Positions 46,739 through 57,400 are shown, counted from the first letter of the stretch. The stretch: DNA of 64,000 nt from Mycobacterium sp. 852002-50816_SCH5313054-b (GCF_001667185.1 NZ_LZIC01000044.1:46897-110896), one strand, 5' to 3'. Notes: a model not told the origin generated them from the sequence alone. Translations and numbers: made by a program.

Positions 46739-47860
46739 TCAGGCCCCAGTCTGAGGCTCAGAGATCACGAGCCGCATGCCTTCTGGAGGCTCGCTGCGTG
46801 CGATGGCGCCTCGAAACAGCATTTCAACCAGGGTCCGCGCCTCCTTCTCTAGGCCGGGAAGGTCACTAGGCGATAGGTATCCGTCGTGAACCAGCTTGCT
46901 CCGCTTGTTGTATACGTCCTTGGCTCTGCTTCTCAGATCAGCCAATCCGTCCTCGCTGAGACCGGGAATGTCAGCGAACAAGTCGCCTATCTGGGCACCT
47001 ATTGACTTATTTCTTAGCGAATTGAGCTGCCCGCCAAGGGAATCCAGGCTTCGCTGCACGCTGGATGCTTTGCCATGCTTCGCTTTCTCCTCATTGAGTT
47101 CGGCAGTCCAACGATCAATGAGGTCCAGAGCGGCTTGATCTTTAGGCGATGCTACAGCCAAGGCTTCCATCGCGATGACCAACAGAATGATCCGAACGCG
47201 CGGCTGCCGTTCGTTGAAATGTGCCGCGTAGAGCTCCAGGGCAGTGCGGAACTTCTCGGTATTTATGGGTCCGGCGAGAACGCTTGCGACTTCGGTTAGC
47301 AGTCGTCCCAGTGCGTCCACCGTCAGCTCCTGACGGTCTTCGACAGCGATCCTGCGGATGAACTTCACGCCGGCTTTGCCATCATCCATCAGTTTCCTGA
47401 TCTGGAAAGGTAGTGCAGGGGTCAGGAAGTCGCGGAGATGGATGTTCAACAACGCCATGATTTCGTAGGCGGTATCACGCAGAGCTTCTTCAAGGGCTGT
47501 CGGAAGCGAGTCCCCGTCAAACTCAAAGTCCAGGATGATGTCCAACTCACCTCGCCTCGCGTGGCGTGGCGCGGAGGGCAACACCGGGACGGCATCCTCC
47601 GGAGCCTTGAGGAAGGTATCGCCCGCGCGGTGCAAACCATGCAGCAGCTCGTCAGGCAGCTCCGGACCACGGTCGGTCGGTTCGACGACGAACCTCGCGG
47701 CATGTGATCTCGGTGGGTAGATATCTATGACCACGTCCACCCGCAACGGGGAGTCAGCTCCGTAATTGACTGGCACACCCCAAAGTTGCGCCGCGAACGG
47801 TTCTGGCCACACGTGCCACGTTTGGCACCGAAGGATCGCGTCCCACTTGACGGTAGTCAC
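46739..47860 (-). CDS. HEPN-domain protein (Apea-like)
   Basis: 373 residues. The C-terminal helical part contains RSKLVHDG, an R-x4-H motif (Arg320, His325) typical of HEPN ribonucleases, in an Apea-like context with several helices before and ARTLVEMLFRGAI after. The N-terminal 200 residues match nothing I know. HEPN proteins act as RNases in abortive infection and toxin-antitoxin systems; no antitoxin is adjacent. Divergent from the Mrr-like nuclease gene, with about 250 bases between. Lower GC than the host backbone. Confidence 0.65.
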   Translation of the reverse strand: MTTVKWDAILRCQTWHVWPEPFAAQLWGVPVNYGADSPLRVDVVIDIYPPRSHAARFVVEPTDRGPELPDELLHGLHRAGDTFLKAPEDAVPVLPSAPRHARRGELDIILDFEFDGDSLPTALEEALRDTAYEIMALLNIHLRDFLTPALPFQIRKLMDDGKAGVKFIRRIAVEDRQELTVDALGRLLTEVASVLAGPINTEKFRTALELYAAHFNERQPRVRIILLVIAMEALAVASPKDQAALDLIDRWTAELNEEKAKHGKASSVQRSLDSLGGQLNSLRNKSIGAQIGDLFADIPGLSEDGLADLRSRAKDVYNKRSKLVHDGYLSPSDLPGLEKEARTLVEMLFRGAIARSEPPEGMRLVISEPQTGA

Positions 47861-48112
47861 AAGTGCAAGGTAGTACTCCGAGACCCCGTTCCCGTGCCAC
47901 TAGACGCAGGAGCGCAGCCTGAATGCCCGAGCACAAGGGCGGCTGCAGCGATCACTGCCGCACGTTGCATGGTGCCCCGGTAACGGTTGATTGACGCAAA
48001 TGTTGCAGGCGGCATCAGTCTAAGCACGCTGGAATGTCTGCAGTTGTGGAATGCGGCAATATTGCTCGCGAGACGGTCACTGCGGTGCAAGGCTGAGGAT
48101 GAGGAGGTGGCG

Positions 48113-50008
48113 ATGGCACGCCGTAGTTCGATTTTTTCTGCATACGCGCAGATGCAACGCGAAGCCGCGCGAGCACAAGCCGCTCAAGTACGGGCCCAGG
48201 CCGCTGCGCAACGCGAAGCCGCCCGTGCCCATGCGGCCTACGTGCGGGCTCAGGCGGCAGACGAGAAGGAACGCAAGCGCCTCTACGTCGAGAGCCGGGT
48301 GGCCGAGGTAGCGGCCATGAACGCCGACCTCGAAATGACGATAGAAGCGCTGCAGGGGCTTCTCGCGGCTTCACTGAAGGCCGGTGATGTTGTCAGCTTC
48401 TCGTCGCTGAAGAAGCCCGCGTCGAAACCGCCATGGAAACACGCCCACCTTGAGCGGGCCGAACTCGCGCCAGTGCCCGAAACATTCATGCCGGCCCCTC
48501 TTACTGGCCTGGGCAAGCTATTTGGTAAGGCCAAACATGAGCAGGCAGTAGCCGAAGGGCAAGCGAGGTACGGGCAAGCGGTGAAGGAACATCGCAGTCG
48601 TGAGGCGCAACGAGCCACCGCCCTGGCGAAGGCCCAGGCTGAGTGGCAGGCTGCCGCGGCACAACTCAACGAAGAGGCTAGGAAGCAGCATTTGCACGTA
48701 GACGCTTTCGAAGCTGACTACCTCTGCGGTGAGCTTGACGCGGTGGTGTCTTACTGTTCCATGGTGCTAGAGGCATCCGCTTACCCAGACGGGTTCCCGC
48801 AGAGATTCAAGTTCGCTTACGTTCCAGAGTCCCGGCAGGCCGTCGCGGAGTACGAGCTGCCAACAGTCGATGTGGTGCCGACAGCCAAGGCGTACAGATA
48901 CGTCAGACAATCTGACTCGATCACTGAAGCCGCCCGGCCCCTTTCCCAGGTCAAAGCACTGTACGCATCGGTCGTCGCGCAGGTAGCGATCCGGACGATG
49001 CACGAGTTGCTGGAGTCGGATAACGCCGGGCACATCGACGTCGTCGTCTTCAACGGCGTTGTTGACACGACAGATCCGCGTACCGGACAGCCAATCCGGC
49101 CATGCCTAATCACTGTCCGGACGACCCGAGACACCTTCACCGGGATCAACCTCAAGCAGATTGACCCCGCTGCTTGCCTCAAATACCTGAACGCCGGAAT
49201 CTCGAGGAGCCCCACGGAGTTGGTGCCCGTGCGTCCCGTGCTGGAGTTCTCAATGGTGGACCCACGATTCATCACCGAAACCGATACCCTTGGCGCTCTG
49301 GACGACCGGCCCAACCTCATGGAACTCACACCGCAACAGTTTGAGTCGCTCATCCAGAACCTGTTCGACAAGATTGGGCTAGACACGAGGCAGACAAGAG
49401 CGTCCAGGGACGGCGGCGTCGACTGCGTCGCCTACAACAACGATCCCATCTTGGGCGGCAAAGTCGTTATTCAAGCAAAGCGTTACAAACACACCGTCGG
49501 CGTCTCTGCCGTCCGCGACCTCTTCGGGACACTCCAGAACGAGGGCGCATCGAAGGGCATACTCGTCACGACAAGCGGATACGGCAAAGCATCTTATGAG
49601 TTCGCCGAGGGCAAGCCGATCGAGTTGTTCGACGGCGCAAACCTCTTGTACCTCCTCGAAACCCATACGGGCATCAAAGCTCGGATCGAGCCGCCAGACG
49701 ACTGGCAAGATCCGGTACCCGACTCAGGTGAGCCACCGACCTACGCGAGTTATGACCGCTCGCAGCGCGACGAACACGTTGCGTTGTCTGCAAACCCAAC
49801 GGTTGTGCAGCTAGATGAAGCGGACACAGCCTCTCCGTCAATGGAACCCGCTTCCGGGGACTCGACGAAAGTACAAGCGGGGAAGTCCTCGAAAGTCAGA
49901 TGTCACAAATGCCAACATGTGCAGGTGGTCCCGCTGAACCAGTCGACATTCGTGTGCGAGGAATGTGGCACAAAGCTCAAACGTAGAACACCAGTTGAGC
50001 GCAGTTAG
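48113..50008 (+). CDS. Large Mrr-type restriction endonuclease-like protein with zinc ribbon
   Basis: 631 residues, ATG 48113 with GAGGAGG upstream. Residues 1-80 are an Ala/Gln/Arg-rich coiled coil with repeated REAARAxAAxVRAQAA units. The middle is unassigned. A PD-(D/E)xK Mrr-like domain has DGGVDC at 433 and IQAKRY at about 453, then SAVRDLFGTLQNEGASKG. The C-terminus has a zinc ribbon (CHKCQHV...CEECGTK). Probably cleaves DNA; in an island with other defence-like genes it may be a type IV-like restriction factor. Confidence 0.75.
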   Translation: MARRSSIFSAYAQMQREAARAQAAQVRAQAAAQREAARAHAAYVRAQAADEKERKRLYVESRVAEVAAMNADLEMTIEALQGLLAASLKAGDVVSFSSLKKPASKPPWKHAHLERAELAPVPETFMPAPLTGLGKLFGKAKHEQAVAEGQARYGQAVKEHRSREAQRATALAKAQAEWQAAAAQLNEEARKQHLHVDAFEADYLCGELDAVVSYCSMVLEASAYPDGFPQRFKFAYVPESRQAVAEYELPTVDVVPTAKAYRYVRQSDSITEAARPLSQVKALYASVVAQVAIRTMHELLESDNAGHIDVVVFNGVVDTTDPRTGQPIRPCLITVRTTRDTFTGINLKQIDPAACLKYLNAGISRSPTELVPVRPVLEFSMVDPRFITETDTLGALDDRPNLMELTPQQFESLIQNLFDKIGLDTRQTRASRDGGVDCVAYNNDPILGGKVVIQAKRYKHTVGVSAVRDLFGTLQNEGASKGILVTTSGYGKASYEFAEGKPIELFDGANLLYLLETHTGIKARIEPPDDWQDPVPDSGEPPTYASYDRSQRDEHVALSANPTVVQLDEADTASPSMEPASGDSTKVQAGKSSKVRCHKCQHVQVVPLNQSTFVCEECGTKLKRRTPVERS

Positions 50009-50060
50009 CGGACCAGCCACGGGCGCTGTCGGCGGCGTGGTCGGTGCGCCGGAGGACAAA

Positions 50061-50654
50061 CTAATCGTGATCGTCTGCCAGGATGCGGTAAACGGTGGCT
50101 CGGCTGACGCCGAGCGCGGAGGCAATCGTGGTGGCCGGTTCCCCCTGCGTGTGCATCCTTCGGGCCAACGCTGCTTTTGATTCATCGAGTACCTTTGGCC
50201 GCCCAATTGATTGACCCCGTACGCGGCGCGCCTCACGTGCCGCTGACCGACGTTCAGGGCCCAACTCCAACTCAAGTTCGGCCAGACTCGCAAGTACGCC
50301 TGCAATCATCCGACCCGTTGCGTTCGTCGTATCGATGCCTTCCCGCAGTGAGCGAAGCACGATTCCCCGCTCCCCCAATTCGCGGATCGTCGTCATGACC
50401 TCAGCAGCGTTGCGGCCCAAGCGGTCGATGCCGACGACAACAATGGCGTCGCCTTCGCGTGCATAGTCCAGCAGCGAAGCAAGACCGGGCCGCTGCTCAC
50501 GGGTAGAAGTGCCACAGAGCATGTCGCTGTAGATGCGGCTGGTATCGACACCTGCCGCCGTGAGCGCATCGACCTGTTGGTCGAGGGACTGATGCAGGGT
50601 GCTGACGCGGGCGTATCCGAGTTGAGCACCCGCGGTGGTCGTTGCGGTAGCCAT
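50061..50654 (-). CDS. Serine resolvase / DNA invertase
   Basis: 197 residues, small serine recombinase. GYARVSTLHQSLDQQ carries catalytic Ser18; GIDRLGRNAAEVM and ATGRMIAGVLASLAELE are the catalytic-domain and long-helix blocks; the C-terminal helix-turn-helix is EPATTIASALGVSRATVYRIL. It resembles Tn3/gamma-delta resolvases. An array of related dyads lies directly upstream, as expected for a res site, but no transposase is nearby, so it may resolve island dimers or be what is left of a transposon. Confidence 0.88.
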   Translation of the reverse strand: MATATTTAGAQLGYARVSTLHQSLDQQVDALTAAGVDTSRIYSDMLCGTSTREQRPGLASLLDYAREGDAIVVVGIDRLGRNAAEVMTTIRELGERGIVLRSLREGIDTTNATGRMIAGVLASLAELELELGPERRSAAREARRVRGQSIGRPKVLDESKAALARRMHTQGEPATTIASALGVSRATVYRILADDHD

Positions 50655-50664
50655 GCCTCAAGCT

Positions 50665-50795
50665 TGTCTCAAAAGTCTCAGAAACACAAGTATTGCGACA
50701 TGGTTTTTGAGTCAACTTTTGAGACAGCATGACCTGGCACTTTCTGAGAGGCAACTGATCACGGCATCGGCGTCTCAATACTTTAGTTCTGAGAC
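50665..50795. repeat. res-like recombination site array
   Basis: About seven copies of a GTCTCA(A/G)AA-type motif in both orientations. The clearest pairs are TGTCTCAAAAGT (50665-50676) with ACTTTTGAGACA (50715-50726), a perfect 12-bp inverted repeat, and GTCTCA (50772-50777) with TGAGAC (50790-50795). A further GTCTCAGAAAC and TTTTTGAGTC lie between the first pair and TTTCTGAGAG between the two sets. Spacing over about 130 bp immediately upstream of the resolvase fits a multi-subsite res region that would also repress the gene. Confidence 0.65.
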
Positions 50796-50958
50796 ACGCT
50801 GTAATCGTGGTGGCCCTACGGGAAACCGGCACGGCAAGCAGCTCGTCGTGCGGCGCTACATGAAAAGTTATGCGTACCGCCACGGATCAGATATTCTTGC
50901 CGTCGGGTGTCACGACTCGCCTAAATCGATACGGACGTTCGGTAGCCGGAGGGTCCAG

Positions 50959-51567
50959 ATGGCCAGGCAATTTCTGCTAAACGCCGACCGTCATCAACTT
51001 CGTCCCGTTCTAAAGAGAGTCAGGCTCCTTCATGAGGCTTACAAACGCGGCGTTGGCACCGACGCTAGCGCCCGAGCACTGAACGATCTCAGCAGCCTCC
51101 TGAACCACCGGGCTGTAACGCCAATTCTTGATACACTGTTGGCCACCGCCAACCCCGACATTGCATTGCTAAGCGGTCAACGACAGATACGGCACGACGA
51201 GCTGCAAGCCGAAGCGTATCTGGCCGAACTTTTTGGGTTCTCGCCGAGGCAAGTACGAAGGCATATCAATCGGGTCTGCGCTAGTGGTGTCGACTTCCCA
51301 GCACTTGCTCAAATGCGGCTACAGACGACCGGCGACCTGGACGGACTTATCAATCGCTGTCATAGTCATCTTCAAGATGTTGCTGGCGCCACGTCCTCAG
51401 GTTGGTGGGAATCGCGTCAACGCAACCAAAAGCTGAAACAGGACGTGGACGATGCAATCTTCGGTATCGGCGCGGTAGTCGCGAACGCGCTTCAAACAGG
51501 ATACTTTCGTCTCTCTTATTCTGTTGCGGTAGCAACATTTCGAAGGTTGGTTATGCCTGATGAGTAA
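50959..51567 (+). CDS. Hypothetical island protein coupled to the pentapeptide protein
   Basis: 202 residues from ATG 50959, which has GGAGGG upstream; longer starts would run into the res array. Helical, basic N-terminus (FLLNADRHQLRPVLKRV), a possible helix-turn-helix at FGFSPRQVRRHINRVCAS and a weakly hydrophobic C-terminal segment. No family recognised. Overlaps the next gene by eight bases, so the two are co-translated and probably act together. Confidence 0.55.
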   Translation: MARQFLLNADRHQLRPVLKRVRLLHEAYKRGVGTDASARALNDLSSLLNHRAVTPILDTLLATANPDIALLSGQRQIRHDELQAEAYLAELFGFSPRQVRRHINRVCASGVDFPALAQMRLQTTGDLDGLINRCHSHLQDVAGATSSGWWESRQRNQKLKQDVDDAIFGIGAVVANALQTGYFRLSYSVAVATFRRLVMPDE

Positions 51568-52798
51568 ATCTGTAGGACCCTACGGCACGGCGCCAATACC
51601 CGGAGATCCAGACGATCTTCCGCCAGTCCGCGTTTTTCCGTGGCGTCTGAAAAGCTTTATCCGAGGGGCCACCTGGCGCGTGTCGACAGGACTGTTAGCG
51701 CTGGCTGTCCTCGGGCTGCTGCTATTGTCCGTAACTTTTTTCCCCTATCTGCTTGTGCCGGCTCCGGCTCAATCGGAGTTAAGCAAGCTATCAACCGCAG
51801 ACCGGATAAAAGCACAGAATGACCTCGCCACGACACGGAACTCCGTGCGAACTACGCTGGTGCAAGCCATCGGAGGAGCCCTGGTTCTAGTTACGGGCTC
51901 GATCGCGTGGGCCCAGGTGCAAACGGCTAGGCGTGGGCAGATTACGGACCGCCTAACAAAATCAGTAGATCAACTCGGTAGTGACAAACAAGAAGTACGC
52001 ATCGGCGGCATCTATGCACTCAATCAAGTGGCGGAAACCCCACAATACACAAGAGCAGCGGCTGAGGTGTTATTAGCGTATCTTAAGTCTCAAGGAGCTT
52101 CAGCGGTCGACGATCCACCATCCGAACCAACCCAATTGAGTGCGCTCCGGATAGACATGCAAGCCGTAATCCGAATTTTAGTAGACGAAAATTTATGGAG
52201 CCGCGCTGAAGCCGGACGGCTCGATTTATCAGCAATCCAAATTGCGTATGCACCTTTGCGTGGAGCAACGCTGAGCGGAACAATTATGGCCAATGCGAGG
52301 CTACCTTATGCAGACCTTCAGGGAGCTGAACTAATGCAAACTAGTATGCCGAGCGCGAACCTTGATCACGCTAACCTCAATGAAGCTGAGCTTTCGGGTT
52401 CGGATATCACGGGAGCAAGCTTCGCTCTTGCGTTTATAAGGGACGCTAAGCTCTGCACTGTTCAAGCGAGAGATACCGTCTTTATAGGGGCCGATTTGAG
52501 CGGATCGACTTTAAGCGGCGACTTCAGAAACGCGAACTTTTCAGAAGCTCACTTGAATGGCGTGGATATGCGAGGTGCTGATCTTCGGAATGCTATTTTC
52601 ACTAATGCGAATCTCGCGGGCGCCGACTTCTCAGGCGCAGACCTGGGGGAGGCCATTTTGATTGGAGTTACCATAGATGGCGTGATAGTGGATTCAGAAA
52701 CAAACTTGAGCAATATCGTGACCGACGAGCGGGTACGGGCTGAGCTAATCGAAAAATCCCATTTGCCGCCACCTTCCGCAAAGCGCGGCTGGACCTAG
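51560..52798 (+). CDS. Membrane-anchored pentapeptide-repeat protein
   Basis: 412 residues: two membrane helices (about 41-64 and 99-117), a helical linker with DRLTKSVDQLGSDKQEVRIG and IYALNQVAE, then from about residue 225 to 385 pentapeptide repeats A(D/N)LxX (for example LQGAELMQTSMPSANLDHAN, FRNANFSEAHLNGVDMRGAD) forming a right-handed beta helix. The head resembles actinobacterial pentapeptide proteins whose function is unknown. AT-rich codon use (TTA, ATA, AGA) marks foreign origin. Could be a defence effector or receptor; unproven. Confidence 0.75.
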   Translation: MSKSVGPYGTAPIPGDPDDLPPVRVFPWRLKSFIRGATWRVSTGLLALAVLGLLLLSVTFFPYLLVPAPAQSELSKLSTADRIKAQNDLATTRNSVRTTLVQAIGGALVLVTGSIAWAQVQTARRGQITDRLTKSVDQLGSDKQEVRIGGIYALNQVAETPQYTRAAAEVLLAYLKSQGASAVDDPPSEPTQLSALRIDMQAVIRILVDENLWSRAEAGRLDLSAIQIAYAPLRGATLSGTIMANARLPYADLQGAELMQTSMPSANLDHANLNEAELSGSDITGASFALAFIRDAKLCTVQARDTVFIGADLSGSTLSGDFRNANFSEAHLNGVDMRGADLRNAIFTNANLAGADFSGADLGEAILIGVTIDGVIVDSETNLSNIVTDERVRAELIEKSHLPPPSAKRGWT

Positions 52799-53072
52799 CG
52801 AAACGTAGTCCTCTGGCCGCAGCCAGAGCATGACCACGGAGAGGGAGATTCTCAATCACATGTTGCCGGCGGGCACCGGCGCAAGATCCGAGGAGAGATT
52901 CGCGACTCTATCCAGTAAGGGTCGTAACACCAGCTACGTCGCGGCGCACGTTTGGTGCGAGATTTGAGAAGTCAAGAACGTTGTTTTGCGACAGTGCTAC
53001 GGAGTCCGTGTGCTCTGACACGGTGACCATGGCCAGCCCTGCTGCTTTGCCGCAGAGGCCGAAGGCGCCGAT

Positions 53073-53804
53073 ATGTTGATCGTGGCATGCATCCGCTTAA
53101 TCGAATCGACTGGTGGGCTGCCTGCCTTAGATCCAACGCGAGGAGTGCGGTCCGGCGAGATGATCGACGTTGACATCGAGAAGAACCTGGGTACCTATCT
53201 TGGCGACCGGCAACCGCTGGGGAGGTACGCCTCCTTCGACTACTGCTTCAACTACTTCCAGTCCCACCAGGAGGAGGACCGCCTGGACGACCTCCTCAAC
53301 GGGGACGCCCTCCTGATGTCCTGCCTCCATCTCGGTTTCTACCTAGCCAGTTGGGGGATGCTGCGCGGTAAAGCCGAGTTGCTCAAGCGAAGCGTCCGAG
53401 CATACGTGCCCGTAGTCGAGGCGCTGGCAGGCGCGCCAGCGCACCTTTGGACCCTCGATGTCGATAGATACGACAAGACGACCATCGAGGAAATGCGCGC
53501 GTTCGGCAAGCAGCTTCGTGCCACCCTTCACGATCGGGCCTCTGATGTCCTCGTGACCAAGGTTCTCCTCGGAACGATGGGCTGCGTGCCGGCGTTTGAC
53601 CGGTACTTCAACAAGGGTTTCGGTTGCTCGACGTTCGGACCTAAAGCACTCCAGAGGATCGGCCAGTTCTACCGAGAACATGCCGACGCGATCGAGGCCG
53701 GCCGGAAGAGGACGCTGAACTTTGAGACGGGCCAGCCTACGGAGCGGCGATACACTCAGGCAAAGGTCATCGACATGATCTTTTTCGTCGAGGGCGCGCG
53801 CTGA
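53073..53804 (+). CDS. Hypothetical island protein
   Basis: 243 residues from ATG 53073; ATG 53160 (MIDVDIEKNLGTYLGDRQPL) is an equally possible start giving 214. A globular, mostly helical protein with conserved-looking aromatic motifs (FDYCFNYFQSHQEED, LHLGFYLASWGMLRGKAELL). No family recognised. The stop overlaps the next gene's ATG by one base, so they form a two-gene unit. The 274 bases upstream (52799-53072) hold nothing recognisable. Confidence 0.55.
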   Translation: MLIVACIRLIESTGGLPALDPTRGVRSGEMIDVDIEKNLGTYLGDRQPLGRYASFDYCFNYFQSHQEEDRLDDLLNGDALLMSCLHLGFYLASWGMLRGKAELLKRSVRAYVPVVEALAGAPAHLWTLDVDRYDKTTIEEMRAFGKQLRATLHDRASDVLVTKVLLGTMGCVPAFDRYFNKGFGCSTFGPKALQRIGQFYREHADAIEAGRKRTLNFETGQPTERRYTQAKVIDMIFFVEGAR

Positions 53805-54328
53805 TGATGTCGATCGACCCCCGCGTTCCCAAGCCCGCCAAACGGATATCCCATGAGCGCCCACTTCTCGTGCTCCTCCGAGACGCGGTGGCCGACCTGG
53901 GCGTGGACTGCGTCACCGGCCACGCTGGCAGCAACCGGTTCGGCATCGACGGGTGGAGACTCTCAAGACCCCAGCAGTTCCAGTTCGGCGACCTCCGGAT
54001 CGAGCTTCCGACAACGACCGTTCTGGTCGAGACCGAAAGCGGCGGAGGTGTCACCAATCTCGTCAAGTACTGGCCCCTGCTGCGCTCCCGAACGTCGGAC
54101 AAGCGACTCGTCCTCATCCACCTCTACATGCTCGATAGCGACGGCGATTACAGCGCACATCGGAAGCTGTGGTCCTTCCTCGTGGACCAGATGGAGATCG
54201 ACCTGAAGTCGATTGGCATTAGTCGGCCAGACCAGTGGGACGCTCGCATCTTTACATACCGCAGAGGCGACCCACCGGATGATGTGACGGCATTCCTTCG
54301 GATGACGATCGCAGCAGGGTCGGCGTAG
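53804..54328 (+). CDS. Hypothetical island protein, possible nuclease-like fold
   Basis: 174 residues. ELPTTTVLVETESGGGVTNL followed by VKYWPLL, with Glu residues after a beta strand and a following Lys, is reminiscent of PD-(D/E)xK folds, but the full motif is not clear. Also KRLVLIHLYMLDSDGDYSAH and a C-terminal strand ARIFTYRRGD. Co-translated with the preceding gene and convergent with the YobI-like NTPase gene 116 bases away. Confidence 0.5.
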   Translation: MMSIDPRVPKPAKRISHERPLLVLLRDAVADLGVDCVTGHAGSNRFGIDGWRLSRPQQFQFGDLRIELPTTTVLVETESGGGVTNLVKYWPLLRSRTSDKRLVLIHLYMLDSDGDYSAHRKLWSFLVDQMEIDLKSIGISRPDQWDARIFTYRRGDPPDDVTAFLRMTIAAGSA

Positions 54329-54444
54329 TCAGTCACCGCAAAGATTGTTCGGGTCGACCCGCTGGGTCCGGCAGCGCAGATGCACGTTTGATGCGGCATT
54401 CGAGCAGTCAAGAACATTGCATATGAGACATGAGCTCTAGCGGG

Positions 54445-57400
54445 CTAGGACCGCACTACGACGAAGATCGGCTTGCGATGCTTCTGCTTCTTATTGATCT
54501 TGCACACATTCGCGTCCTGGAGGATCGTTAGCACGGCCTTGTGGGCCTCGTCGTATGGAAGCTCGAACTCGGCTCGTTCCCAATTTGACAGGTAGCTGTA
54601 TTCGCCGCCGAGTTCGTTCAGCACATCCACAATGTCGTTCGCGTCGGGAGCCGTTGTCTGAAGCAATCGGACTGTGAGTTCCGGGTTTTTGGCTGTCATC
54701 GCGATCCGGCGGATCTGTTCCACCGGTAAGGCGGTGTTGGTCTCGATAGCGAATTCCGAGGCAGCAACTAATGCGTCGCGGTCATCTGCGGGAACGTAGT
54801 CCGCCAGGGCCGCGATCACGTGCTGACCGAGCCTGCTGCCTGTCTCGGCTGTCGTGAGCAGGGAGGCAATCATCCCATCGACCAAGTCCGGAGTTATGAA
54901 ACTCTCGATGTTGCGTGAGGCGACGATGGCGGGCTCGACGGAGGCCCACCCGGCAGCGCGCAGGTGGGCGAACGTGGTTGCATCGTCGGCCACCAGTTCG
55001 TGTTCGATGAGCAGTGCGAAAAGATCGCTATCCTCTGGCGTGATTTGAGCGGCCGGTAGTGGACCGTCAAGCCCCAAGCTCCTGACGAGCTGCACTCGGT
55101 CTTCGGGGGAGGGGATGCCGCCGCGGGCGTTAAGGACTGCAATGGCCGTGGCTGCCTTGTCCGGCGTCTCGGTCTCCTCTGCGTCGTCGGTGTCGTTGTC
55201 GATGGAGCCGGCGCTGACGAGTAGCTGGCCGAGATTCTCGTCGATGGCTCCAATCTCGGCCCGATACGCCTCGACGTTGGTCAGCGATCCACGGAACATA
55301 TCGGCCGCGGCGAGATCCGGCCAGGTCGAACTAGGAGCATCAGTTACCTTCCGCAGGGCGGCATCCGGCGATGCGGTCGCGGTGATTCGTTTGACGGTCT
55401 CTTCGGCCCCTACGGCTACATTTAGCGCGGCGACGAGAGTCCGAGAGGTCTGCACCGAGTAGTCGGTGTCGTCATCGGCTTCGATCGCGTCAAGGTAGAC
55501 GTTGAGGTTGGTCAAGCAGTACCGGTAGACCGCGTCATTGTCGCGAGCCTGGTCCAGCGTTACCTCGCCACTGATTCCGAGCGCTGTACGCAGGTTGGCA
55601 GCGGTTAGCTCGTACAGCTCGTTAGCGACGAGGAGGCGCTGCAGCTCGTGGTCAACCTGGCCGAGGCTCGGCAGGCGAATCCCTGCACGTTGGAGAATCC
55701 TTACCAGCGTGTCGAGCTCGGACCTGGAATGCGGCGCGGTGAAGGCCGACATCTCCTCGTAGTGCTCTGTCACGAAGTCGGTGAATTCGGACCCAAAATC
55801 GTAGGTGCCGTCTGGGTCGGCCGACAGCAGCGCAGCGTCAACTAAGGAGGCGCGCGCGTCTGCGGGCACGCCTTCGTCAGCGCTGAGGTACGTGAACACT
55901 TGCTGCCACCCACGGTGGCCCATCCGTGCTGCCAGGCGGGCGCGCTCTCCGTTCGCAGTAAAAAAGGCCGCCAAGAATTCTCTCGCCTGGGTTCCGAACT
56001 TGGTCGTCACATGTTTCACAACCTCGTCGGCTCGCTTCGGGTCTTGAACGAGAAGGTAATCGAGCACCTGGACGTTGTAGGCGCTGATGGTATGAGTGAA
56101 GTCTTCGTCCGTCTCGGCCAGTAGATTCGCGATCGCTGCAGGACCGGAGAAGCGGTAGTTGATGTCAATGCTGTTGGTCTGCACGGTCTGGACGATGAAC
56201 GTGGCCACGTCGACTCCAGTGAAGTCGCCGTAGAACTGCGTGGCGTACAGGGTGAAATTCTGGTCGACGTATCCGTGCTTGACGAGATCGCGCGCTAGCT
56301 CCGATCTGAGGGTTTCGTCGACGAACTCTGCGAACGTTACATTCTTGACTGCGTCGGTCTGGCCATTTGCGTTGGCCGACACCGCGAGAGGCACCGTCTC
56401 GTCGTCGGTGAGATCCTGGAAGTTGGCGCCGCGCAGGAAGTCGATCTGACGGTCGAGCCGCTCAAGCTGCCGTTCGACCGCTTCGGCGCATCTCTCTGCC
56501 CATCGATCCTTCAGGGCTTCCGGAAATAGGCCCTCGAGGTGCGCCTGTGACAGCACGATGAGCTGATTCTGATTCGCCTGCACGGTAATGGAGCGCGCTT
56601 CGACGACCGCATCCCAGAATGCTGGTTCAGTAACTCGCTGTTCGTTGTGCCGCTCAGAGTTCACTACGAACCCCAACTGCATGCCAGTCCAGTTGTTGCG
56701 ATCACGTTCGGCATGCCCCAGAGCTACTAGCCGCCCGCCGAGCTTATTCGCCAACGGGAAGATCGCAGGGGGAGGCGCGTTTCTCGTTAGCAGGTCACGC
56801 TTCTCGTGCTCGCATTTGGCGACCGCCGCCGCGACAAGCCTGCGGTGGAAGTCGTACACGCGATCGAGATCGCTGGCGCGGCGTGAGATGTCCTCGAAGT
56901 CTTCTAGATGGAAATTCTTGTAGGCAACCAGTGCGAACAGTTGGTTGGCCGACAACTCGGGCGCAACCTTGTCGGACTTGAGCAGTCGTGCAGCGAAGAC
57001 CAAGTATTCGTTGCGGATGTTGATTAATAGCCGCATGTCGGTGACGTGCTTGGCGACGAGCTCGACTAGAGAGCGATCGATATCGGTGATCTGTGCGTCG
57101 CGGAGAAGACGGTGGAGATGCTCGCGAGCGCTGCGGTGCGAGATGAAAGGCACGACCGGGATAACTAATTCGAAAAACTTGGTTCGGTTTGCTCGGATAT
57201 TTTCGGCGTGAGCTGCGTCGCTGGCCGCCCGCTCCGCAGTTTCCTCGCCGATCTTCTCAAAGAGGCTGTCGCGCATCGCGTAGATGAATCGCAGCGGATT
57301 GTTGTGTCTGTCGATCTTGTCGAGTCGCTTTGGGGTGTTGTTGAGTAGCGTATTGAGCTCACGCAGCGCCTGAAATATCTGCGGGTCGTTGTAGCGGTCC

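Noticed and set aside
50635..50958. N-terminal extension of the hypothetical gene to 50635
   Set aside because: It would cover the resolvase start and the res array; ATG 50959 has a good ribosome site.
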